From Micrococcales bacterium (GTDB taxonomy: Bacteria; Actinomycetota; Actinomycetes; S36-B12; UBA5976): a stretch of 6,845 bases of DNA. The stretch covers positions 1-6,845 of the forward strand of contig JAHEEQ010000062.1 in NCBI GenBank assembly GCA_024640585.1, written 5' to 3'. The translations under genes and the position numbers were made by a program. This document shows positions 1-6,176 of the stretch, piece after piece. The number at the start of each line of letters is the position of its first letter. Positions within the stretch are counted from its first letter, which is position 1. Below the pieces are notes generated by a model that had not been told where the DNA came from, ran no database searches, and saw nothing but the letters and a program-made list of their open reading frames with translations.

Positions 1-73
1 CGAAGCTGCTGGCGGTATGCCTGACATGGGTGGCATGGGCGGCATGGGTGGTATGGGCGGCATGGGCATGTAA
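1..73 (+). CDS. groEL: GroEL chaperonin, C-terminal end (partial)
   Basis: Only the last 23 codons and the TAA stop (71-73) are in the window. The readable frame starts at base 2 and ends in GGMGGMGGMGGMGM after EAAGGMPDM. The family's known role is the 60-kDa chaperonin that folds cytosolic proteins with GroES. This Gly-Gly-Met repeat is the flexible tail that projects into the folding chamber, and it is highly characteristic of bacterial GroEL. The catalytic ATPase and apical domains lie outside the window. The gene runs toward the two-gene block and is followed after about 48 nt by an intrinsic terminator. Its tail sequence and the transaldolase on the far side suggest a Burkholderiales chromosome, but 23 residues cannot fix the genus. 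Confidence 0.93.
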   Translation, partial: EAAGGMPDMGGMGGMGGMGGMGM

Positions 74-121
74 TTGCTCAGCTACTTTACTTGAGCATTT
101 CGGTGCTCTTGTTTAATGTCC

Positions 122-155
122 AAAGCCTCACGATCTTTGATCGTGAGGCTTTTTT
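122..155 (+). terminator. groEL intrinsic terminator, possibly bidirectional
   Basis: A perfect 14-bp inverted repeat, AAAGCCTCACGATC (122-135) and GATCGTGAGGCTTT (139-152), surrounds a TTT loop. It is followed on the plus strand by a T run ending at 155. This is a textbook Rho-independent terminator 48 nt after the groEL stop. Read from the minus strand, the same hairpin lies 8 nt beyond the stop of the 305-codon gene but has only a three-T tail, so it may also stop that transcript less efficiently. The left copy of the putative element repeat begins inside its T run. Confidence 0.92.
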
Positions 156-167
156 AATGCCAATTAC
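154..167. repeat. Left near-direct repeat, candidate attachment site
   Basis: TTAATGCC followed directly by AATTAC. It matches the right copy at 6088-6103 in every base apart from two extra T residues in that copy. It overlaps the end of the groEL terminator T run and contains the TAA stop of the 305-codon gene (164-166). It could be half of an insertion-site duplication. It is short and AT-rich, so chance cannot be excluded. Confidence 0.4.
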
Positions 168-1081
168 CCCCAAGATCGCTGACCAAAATCAAAATGCTCC
201 TGTTGGTGAAAAGGCTCGACTTCGTGACTCAACGAAATAATATTAACCAAAGCCAAGAAAGGAAGCGCCTTGGCTTTAGGGAAAATAGATATACGCGGGA
301 TCCGAATATCGATCTCTAGCATTCGGTTGTACATCTGAGACTCCAGCAGTGGGCGCCTAAATTCTGGCTTATCAACCGTCAACTTGTACAGCTCACCTTT
401 GCTCAACAAACTATTCGCATGACCGTCAATGTCATGCACACGAACAGAAGCACATTTTTCGCTATCAGAGAACCCTTCGCTGAGCGAGACTGTGACGCGG
501 TGCACATTTTTACTTGGTAAGTCTTTCGGAATGCTCGGATCCAAATTGAAATCAATGGAACCAAAATCCGAATGAACAACCAAAGGATATGAGCCAAACC
601 GATTCAGCACATCTCTAGAAAAATCCGGATTGCTTGTATTGTCAATTTCCGCTTGAAAATCTTCGTAAAAAACGTCATCAACTTTGGTCTTATCAAGAAT
701 AATTTGCACCTGCCTTGCTGCTGTTACAAATTCTTTGGCGTGCCTTCGCACCCCCACCTCTAAGTCATCATTGAGTTCAGGAGAAAGGTAAGTGTTCTTA
801 AGTGAAACCAACGACATCAACAGTTCGACGACTGGCTTGCGCTCAAGCATCACAACAGATTTCTCTTTAGCTAAACTCAAAAGCAATTCGCCAGCGTGAT
901 CAAGGAGTTTTTGAACATCCGCGAGCAAAACAAAAGGGGCGTCAGGAAGATATGCCTTTGCCAACTTTGGATCATCTTTGAACATCGCTTTCAAAGATCC
1001 CACAAATTGGTCTTGCTTCGAATCTTCATAAAGCCTTCTTTTTGTTTTGGCATCCATTTCTTTGCTCTTACTTTTTCTCAT
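164..1081 (-). CDS. Unknown 305-residue protein coupled to the recombinase gene
   Basis: I do not recognise this protein. It starts at ATG 1079-1081, 5 nt after the TAA of the giant recombinase gene. It has no strong ribosome-binding site of its own (a GGGG about 10 nt upstream at best), so translational coupling is likely. Residues 1-22 are very basic, with nine Lys or Arg including KSKSK and KRR, as in nucleic-acid-binding tails. Residues 30-130 look helical. Roughly 165-285 alternate in a beta-like way, for example HRVTVSLSEGF, SVRVHDIDG and LEIDIRIPRISIF. There is no signal peptide, and only a mildly hydrophobic stretch at 271-284. The strict pairing suggests an accessory or directionality factor for the recombinase, much as small TnpC accompanies TnpA/TnpB in Tn554. 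That role is inference from context only. An unrelated cargo protein is the alternative. Confidence 0.85.
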   Translation of the reverse strand: MRKSKSKEMDAKTKRRLYEDSKQDQFVGSLKAMFKDDPKLAKAYLPDAPFVLLADVQKLLDHAGELLLSLAKEKSVVMLERKPVVELLMSLVSLKNTYLSPELNDDLEVGVRRHAKEFVTAARQVQIILDKTKVDDVFYEDFQAEIDNTSNPDFSRDVLNRFGSYPLVVHSDFGSIDFNLDPSIPKDLPSKNVHRVTVSLSEGFSDSEKCASVRVHDIDGHANSLLSKGELYKLTVDKPEFRRPLLESQMYNRMLEIDIRIPRISIFPKAKALPFLALVNIISLSHEVEPFHQQEHFDFGQRSWG

Positions 1082-1086
1082 TTGAT

Positions 1087-4000
1087 TTAGGCCCCATTTT
1101 TAGACAGAGCACAAAGGCTCCACGCAAGCACGAGAAGCTTGAGTTGCAACAAACGCCTAGCACGCCCAGTTAGGTTGTTCTTATTTGGTAGCAAGGTAAT
1201 CCGTGGATGCAACCCTATGCGCTGAGCTGGAGCACTCAAGCGAATTGCACAGTGCTGTGCCAATCGTGCATTTTGAGCTGCATTGGTATAGCGAGCATCG
1301 CTCACGACTTCTAAACAATAGCCACTCATCTTGAAAACGTTCGCCGCGTCGAACAAGCGCGACTCCCAATCCTCATGTAAATCGTTGCGAATAATTAAGT
1401 CGAGGATGCTTTTTAGTTCCAGCACCTTGCGTTGGCGAAAAATGTTGAACAGTGCGTGAAAGTCTGTTGACCTTCGAAAATAGGAATCATCGGTTAACGT
1501 CTGCTCAGCAAACTGCGAAGAAAAACGTTGAATAAATGAAAACGCAACGCCCTTACGCTTTCTGAGGAAAATTTTCTCCAAATAAGAAGCTTGAGAAATC
1601 GTGATGTGTGCAATGTCTAATGCGTTAATCTCCTCAAAATTGAGTAGTCGCATGTACAAATAGATGACCGCATCAAAGATTTGCAGACTCTCAGAGATCG
1701 AGTGAACCTTAGCAGCGCGACCAAAAAATGTGTCCGGTTTAGATGCATGATTCTTTTTAAACCTGATATCTCGATCATCGATGAATCGCTGGACAGGCAA
1801 TAGCCATGGATCAATCCGGCCCTTGATATCTTTTCTTGTATTGCAACTTGATACGTCACCATTTGCCTTGATGCTTGATAACTGCTTACCACTCGGGCGT
1901 TCAAACGCCAAAAGTGCCGACAGCGACATCGCACGGATGAAATGGTGCGTATAAAAATAAAAAAGAATGGTTGTTCGTGGACGCGAATGACCTGCTAGTA
2001 AGCAAACCTCATCTACACGCCAAGCTTTTTCCTTTGTGTATCCAAAATACTCTTGCAGAAAATTTGGACCGATACGACCGGTTAAAAACCCGTGGAGTAC
2101 TTCGTCCCAGCTCTCAAACAGCTTGTAACTGATGGATCTCGCGCGTAAATGGTGAATTCGAAAATCTGCATCGTTACTCGTAATAGACAAGGATTGGGTC
2201 AATGATTGATGAAGCCAATTTGCGGAGTCTCCAATCGTATTGGACTCAGAGTCTAAGAATAAAAACTCATCTTGGTGTGAACTTCTTTTGAGTACACAAA
2301 CTCGATGGTGAAGCTTCAAAAGCTTTTCATGCAATTCACCACTGACTGGAAGTAATCGATGACTGCTCTCCGATTTCAGGTGACTTAATCCAACAGGTTT
2401 AATCACAACCCCATACGACCACGTCAGTAAACTTGAGCTCATTAAGCTTGCGCACTCTCTCCAACGCATTGGAGCCTCTCGCAATAGCAAACTAGAGACC
2501 TCTAATTTTGCTAATCGTAGGCTATTCTCCGAGTCCCAGGATTGACTTAATCTGACACCCCCTTCAAATTCATACGGTGTGATGTGACTAACCGCCGTCA
2601 CTTTGACAGGAAGCGGCGATGCACTTTTATGTTTTATAAAAACGTCATTTGGCACCGCATATCCAACACTTTGAAGTGTTTTTAAAAACCACATCGCCGC
2701 TGCGTTCTGTGCGTCTTGGCGCCGAGAATGATTTGAGTCCTCCTCATGCTCTACTCGTGCAGACACCGTGAAAAAGACATCTGAAATCTCAATGAAATCT
2801 AATTCATTGAGCTCACCTGGAAAGCATAATTCGAGTGTCAATATGGCATGGCGCAGAGTTCCCATGTATGTCGCAACACTGCTGAATTCCAAACGACCAG
2901 GATTTGAAGATCTGACTAATTCGTTATTGAACAAGATACAACGATGCATAGCCTGTGACCATGTCGCATCAGAAAAAGGAGCGCGCTGCGTTGCCATAAG
3001 TTCGTAATGGTTAGCACACGCTCGGAGTTCACCAAGTCGGCCCTTGTTACTGCCAATTTTGTTGATGGTGCTATAAATCCAAGCCAGCTCTTCACCCAGT
3101 GGACTTAATTGCGTATGGAGACCCTTAGACTTTGTCACGCTAGGTATGTTTATCCCAAGAAGCTTTAACGATGCATGTGTTGTTGGGATTGGCGCAGATT
3201 GACGAGGTGAATACGCAAGCTGCAAGGTTGTAGGAAGCGACAAATCAAGCCATAACGACACCGCCGCAGTGAGAAGATCGATAGAGGCAAGCGATTGGAT
3301 GTCATCATCAAAAAAACCTGGAATCGATTGAGATAGCCATTGATTCACATTCGACTCAACAGAAGCACGATCAGGTAGCTTTGTTAATTTCACGCATTGG
3401 TTCAGATACAGCGACGTAGGTGTTTGCAGTGGGGAAACTCGGTCATGCATATCGCCAACACGTCGCCAGCGGACATGCCATCCATAGGGACCTTTGGTAA
3501 AAGCCTCTTGCCCTTTACTCAATATTTTTTCTAAATCAGTTTTTTCAAACAACCCATCAAACATCACCAAATGAAGCCAAAGTCCTGACCACTCACATAA
3601 ATGGCCATCGCCTTGTAGCAACTCAAGTCGAACTTTCTTGGCAACAATTTCAGCCGCTATGTGGCTACTGCCAAATTGAGGGCCTTTCACCCCGTCCTCT
3701 ACGACACGCCGACATGTTTGCGCATGCTTGTAGAGCGCATGCATTGGAAGTGTTAAAAAAGCGCAGTGAAAAGACTGTTTCTTTGCAATCCAAGATAGAT
3801 TCATCCAGTTGCTAAAGACTTTTTCTAACTCAAGACCTGATGCTTTGATCGCTGAAATCGGCGAGTAGACGGATGCAGCAGTTGGCATCTCTAGCCCTAC
3901 AGTCGCATGCCCTGTGATAACTCTGAGTAAGTTGTGATCTCGATGTTCGAGACTCCACACCGTCACAAGGACATGGCGCATGAAGTTTTTTCCTCGTTTA

Positions 4001-6048
4001 AAGTACTTCATGGACATATCCTCTACCGCATCAGCACGCAACGGTCGACGCTTGACTACCCGACCATCGATTTCGAGTTCATTAAATGCTGCGACATTGA
4101 ATCGATACTGGCCTTGCGCGAGTTCGTGCCAAATTTCATTTTTAGCTTTGGGCATATGCTGAACCAAATCTTTAGCCAAAGCGACTTGAGCTAGTCCATA
4201 TTGAGTCAATACTCTTTTGGTCAAACTAATTTTTGGAACCAAGCGAGGACCTCTATCCTCTTCTACTTGTTTATCATTCCAAAACACAAACTCATCTGAG
4301 CCATAGATCGCACCATTGGAAATCTCTTCAGGTTTAGACCCTCGCCCTCCAACGCTAAAGACCAACATGGCGAGACTGAGTCGAGCGCACTGATTAAAAC
4401 TCTCAATCTTTTTCGGTAACGGGCTATTTCGTGCAATAACTTGAGTCGCCAGATTCAGCGCACCCAGCATGGCATCAAATCCTTTTCTTAAATCTTCTTG
4501 TGTAGGATTTTTTCCATAAAACTGAAAAGTATCAGCTACTACGCGTTTGATATCTCCCAAGCCAAGGTATAAAAAAACTTGACCGCAAGATTTCTCCAAC
4601 TCTTTTGCATTAGGGTGAAAGTAATTCAGTATGTTTCCATTTGCCAATCTAGGCGAGAGTCCACAGACAGCCGCCTCTAGATTGTTTCCAAGCACATGCA
4701 AGTAAACGTTACCTATGGAATGGACCCACTTTCCAGGCCAAGCCTTGAAGTTGGTATCGCTACATTTTTTGAGTTCAACTCGATGCTTTGACTCTAGACC
4801 TTTCCAACGCTGCGTATTCGGTTTGACGCTAAACAATTCCGACACATACGATGCAGATGGATAGGCAAGCCATCGACGTCGTAACGCTTGTGCAACAACC
4901 AACGGCAGAGGTAAGACAATTTGTTTTTCATCTAACTCACTGACATCCACTAACTTCAGCATTCTTCCCATATTGAAACGAATGCATCCATGATCAGCAT
5001 CCAATCGAATGTCATTCATATCCACCAAGGACACATTCATCAACACATGAAAAGGAAGAGGCAACGAGATCTGCAACAACGCCAACAAATTCACGTCTGC
5101 CTCATCTGAGGTTGTTCGACTAAATTGATGACATCGACGGAGCAATGACTGAGCAATCTGACGCACATGCGCAATAGGCATTGAGTTTCTAGAGCCGAGC
5201 CCTAGACGTTGTGAGCGTTCTTGGTATTGAAGGCCAGACATCAAGTACGTCATGAGCGAATCACCACGACTGAATTTCTCAGGCCTGTGCTTTTTCACGT
5301 TCTCCAGCTCGGTAGCGACTTGATCACTCTTGACTCTTTTCAAGCCTGTTGTTGTATCAATATCTTTCGCTGTGCTTGTTTCTTCTTCGCTTTGCTCTGC
5401 CTCAAGATTTCTTCTAATATCTTTTAACGTTTTCAGATGGGTTAGCGCTGGCATTGGCGAATCAAGTATTCGATCGCAACATATCGCCATGGCTCGTTGC
5501 GTTTTTTGTTTGATCGTGGGCAAGCAATCAGAAAATCGACCCACCTCTTTACCCTCTAGTGCATCAATGATGGCTAGCCATCCTTTTAGCTTTTGAGGCT
5601 GCTCTAGCGTCTTGACCAAGACTTTATAAAGTTGCGTTAGCCCACTTAAGACTGAAATCGGCATTACCCTGCCTTGCGCTGCGTAAAACAAAATTGCACG
5701 CAAGTACAGATGGTCAACGCCCTTCCTTTTGGAGTACTTTGCCGTTTGCCTTGCGCGGTTACAGCGCTCTTGGGCATGGACGTATGGGTGATATAGATCT
5801 TTTGCCGTTGGGATTTGACCGTTTGGCAAATTACAACAAGTCACTGCAATTAATAAAACTTCAATTTCTTTTTCCCACGCCCCATCTAGCCGCGTTGAAA
5901 TTGAGCAGTCCTTGAGCATGTGCAGATAAGTCAAAGCGCCACCACCTGACAAGGGCCATGACAGCACCCTGAAAAGCACATGCGCCCTCAGTTGACCCCA
6001 CGCAAGGTGACCAGGATTTGCTTGTGGAGACAGCCAAGCTACAGGCAT
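1087..6048 (-). CDS. Giant multi-domain tyrosine recombinase (integrase-like)
   Basis: A 1653-codon open frame without interruption, several times longer than ordinary integrases (about 300-450 residues). Tyrosine recombinases cut and rejoin DNA through a 3'-phosphotyrosine, using a conserved R-K-HxxR-H/W-Y set. One unit near 1185-1375 shows all of these: box I MRWRE (R1195), hairpin Lys in HLKSESSHR (K1225), HHLR (H1299, R1302), AGH (H1354) and Y1364 or Y1366. A second near 555-745 has GGR (R569), NFMRH (N688 replacing His, R691), TGH (H714) and Y728. A decayed third is possible near 315-485. Residues 1-315, 745-1185 and 1375-1653 match nothing I know; some may be DNA-binding arms. The C-terminus is basic (GRARRLLQLK). 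The ATG used here has no visible Shine-Dalgarno and directly abuts an inverted repeat. The next in-frame ATG is residue 44 (5917-5919), so the true start is uncertain. The gene is followed by a coupled 305-codon gene. Recombinase ancestry is well supported; activity is inferred. Confidence 0.88.
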   Translation of the reverse strand: MPVAWLSPQANPGHLAWGQLRAHVLFRVLSWPLSGGGALTYLHMLKDCSISTRLDGAWEKEIEVLLIAVTCCNLPNGQIPTAKDLYHPYVHAQERCNRARQTAKYSKRKGVDHLYLRAILFYAAQGRVMPISVLSGLTQLYKVLVKTLEQPQKLKGWLAIIDALEGKEVGRFSDCLPTIKQKTQRAMAICCDRILDSPMPALTHLKTLKDIRRNLEAEQSEEETSTAKDIDTTTGLKRVKSDQVATELENVKKHRPEKFSRGDSLMTYLMSGLQYQERSQRLGLGSRNSMPIAHVRQIAQSLLRRCHQFSRTTSDEADVNLLALLQISLPLPFHVLMNVSLVDMNDIRLDADHGCIRFNMGRMLKLVDVSELDEKQIVLPLPLVVAQALRRRWLAYPSASYVSELFSVKPNTQRWKGLESKHRVELKKCSDTNFKAWPGKWVHSIGNVYLHVLGNNLEAAVCGLSPRLANGNILNYFHPNAKELEKSCGQVFLYLGLGDIKRVVADTFQFYGKNPTQEDLRKGFDAMLGALNLATQVIARNSPLPKKIESFNQCARLSLAMLVFSVGGRGSKPEEISNGAIYGSDEFVFWNDKQVEEDRGPRLVPKISLTKRVLTQYGLAQVALAKDLVQHMPKAKNEIWHELAQGQYRFNVAAFNELEIDGRVVKRRPLRADAVEDMSMKYFKRGKNFMRHVLVTVWSLEHRDHNLLRVITGHATVGLEMPTAASVYSPISAIKASGLELEKVFSNWMNLSWIAKKQSFHCAFLTLPMHALYKHAQTCRRVVEDGVKGPQFGSSHIAAEIVAKKVRLELLQGDGHLCEWSGLWLHLVMFDGLFEKTDLEKILSKGQEAFTKGPYGWHVRWRRVGDMHDRVSPLQTPTSLYLNQCVKLTKLPDRASVESNVNQWLSQSIPGFFDDDIQSLASIDLLTAAVSLWLDLSLPTTLQLAYSPRQSAPIPTTHASLKLLGINIPSVTKSKGLHTQLSPLGEELAWIYSTINKIGSNKGRLGELRACANHYELMATQRAPFSDATWSQAMHRCILFNNELVRSSNPGRLEFSSVATYMGTLRHAILTLELCFPGELNELDFIEISDVFFTVSARVEHEEDSNHSRRQDAQNAAAMWFLKTLQSVGYAVPNDVFIKHKSASPLPVKVTAVSHITPYEFEGGVRLSQSWDSENSLRLAKLEVSSLLLREAPMRWRECASLMSSSLLTWSYGVVIKPVGLSHLKSESSHRLLPVSGELHEKLLKLHHRVCVLKRSSHQDEFLFLDSESNTIGDSANWLHQSLTQSLSITSNDADFRIHHLRARSISYKLFESWDEVLHGFLTGRIGPNFLQEYFGYTKEKAWRVDEVCLLAGHSRPRTTILFYFYTHHFIRAMSLSALLAFERPSGKQLSSIKANGDVSSCNTRKDIKGRIDPWLLPVQRFIDDRDIRFKKNHASKPDTFFGRAAKVHSISESLQIFDAVIYLYMRLLNFEEINALDIAHITISQASYLEKIFLRKRKGVAFSFIQRFSSQFAEQTLTDDSYFRRSTDFHALFNIFRQRKVLELKSILDLIIRNDLHEDWESRLFDAANVFKMSGYCLEVVSDARYTNAAQNARLAQHCAIRLSAPAQRIGLHPRITLLPNKNNLTGRARRLLQLKLLVLAWSLCALSKNGA
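1924..2496 (-). other. Recombinase unit with complete catalytic set (residues 1185-1375)
   Basis: The order and spacing follow the tyrosine-recombinase catalytic fold. R1195 sits in an R-x-x-E context (PMRWREC). K1225 lies in a strand pair ending in RLLPVSGELHEKL, the usual basic/proline/helix pattern after the catalytic Lys. H1299-H-L-R1302 forms box II, and G1353-H1354 forms box III. Candidate nucleophiles are Y1364 (His+10) and Y1366 (His+12, in YTHH). The usual His+9 position is F1363. Box II to box III spans 52 residues rather than the usual 20-odd, so about 25 extra residues are inserted. This is the unit most likely to be active. Confidence 0.75.
3814..4386 (-). other. Recombinase unit with altered box II (residues 555-745)
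   Basis: A helix running into GGRGSKPEEIS resembles box I with R569. K606 or K611 in the following strands could be the hairpin lysine. Box II is NFMRH, with N688 where His is usual and the second arginine R691 kept. Box III is LRVITGH (H714), and the candidate nucleophile is Y728 in SVYSP, 14 residues after the His instead of the usual 9. The set is nearly complete but atypical, so this unit may be a structural or regulatory partner of the C-terminal unit, or weakly active. Confidence 0.6.
4594..5106 (-). other. Possible decayed recombinase unit (residues 315-485)
   Basis: Residues 320-393 follow the helix-strand-strand-helix rhythm around box I (ALLQISLPLPFHVLMNVSL, then strands, then IVLPLPLVVAQALRRR), but no box I arginine is seen. 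Residues 443-478 read like box II to the nucleophile, with HSIG where HxxR is expected, CGLS where a box III LGHS is expected, and NYFHP resembling the IYTHV that holds the catalytic Tyr (Y476). If the alignment is real, the catalytic residues are largely lost. This is pattern matching by eye and needs a profile or structure comparison. Confidence 0.35.
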
Positions 6049-6072
6049 CGCAATATTTTTCGTAATATTGCG
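6049..6072. promoter_or_regulatory. Perfect inverted repeat abutting the recombinase start
   Basis: CGCAATATT (6049-6057) and AATATTGCG (6064-6072) are exact reverse complements separated by 6 nt (TTTCGT). The arm and spacer lengths resemble the core sites bound by pairs of tyrosine recombinases, such as dif with its 6-nt centre. Because the repeat touches the presumed ATG, it could equally be an operator or an RNA hairpin that limits translation. No second copy is seen at the left end, which weighs against a simple two-site attachment role. Confidence 0.5.
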
Positions 6073-6086
6073 AACTATCCAATTAA

Positions 6087-6116
6087 ATTAATGCCTTAAT
6101 TACAAGTAATACTCAA
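6087..6116 (-). promoter_or_regulatory. Weak candidate promoter for the two-gene unit
   Basis: On the minus strand TTGAGT (6116-6111, four of six to the -35 consensus) is followed after 18 nt by ATTAAT (6092-6087, four of six to the -10). Transcription would start near 6080, just before the inverted repeat at 6049-6072, placing that repeat in the leader. The region is AT-rich, so such matches are easy to find. No better candidate is visible in the 128 nt between tal and the recombinase gene. Confidence 0.25.
6088..6103. repeat. Right near-direct repeat, candidate attachment site
   Basis: TTAATGCCTTAATTAC, equal to the left copy at 154-167 plus two T residues. The starts of the copies are 5934 nt apart, and both genes of the block lie between them. 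This copy overlaps a small inverted repeat, ATTAC-AA-GTAAT (6099-6110), which the left copy lacks. It also overlaps the candidate -10 of the recombinase promoter. Confidence 0.4.
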
Positions 6117-6176
6117 TTTTTTAGATACTTTTAGTTGATCGCATAAGTACTTCTAAAGAAGGAGTTGCAGCGTCAA

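Larger units (their letters stand above)
154..6103 (-). mobile_element. Putative two-gene recombinase element between groEL and tal
   Basis: The block holds only a giant tyrosine-recombinase-like gene and a small coupled gene, both on the minus strand, wedged between two convergent housekeeping genes. Near-identical direct repeats lie at both ends (154-167 and 6088-6103) and bracket the genes almost exactly. By eye the block is clearly more AT-rich than tal. No transposase of the DDE type, relaxase, phage structural gene or cargo gene is visible. Elements built of tyrosine recombinases alone are known (Tn554-type TnpABC and recombinase-in-trio elements), which gives precedent. Boundaries and mobility are inference, because no empty site is available and the repeats are short. 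Confidence 0.45.

Noticed and set aside
11..70. Tandem GGC/GGT-ATG repeats at the left edge could be taken as a microsatellite.
   Set aside because: They encode the normal Gly-Gly-Met tail of GroEL in frame.
232..244. ACGAAATAATATT resembles, in inverted orientation, part of the palindrome at 6049-6072 and might be a second terminal recombinase site.
   Set aside because: The match needs a gap, lacks the palindromic partner arm, lies within coding sequence and is AT-rich, so it is most likely chance.
3934..4194. Plus-strand open frames opposite the recombinase gene (for example here, at 2768-3007 and at 5221-5596).
   Set aside because: They overlap a long continuous minus-strand gene with clear domain motifs, have no recognisable protein features and look like antisense shadows.
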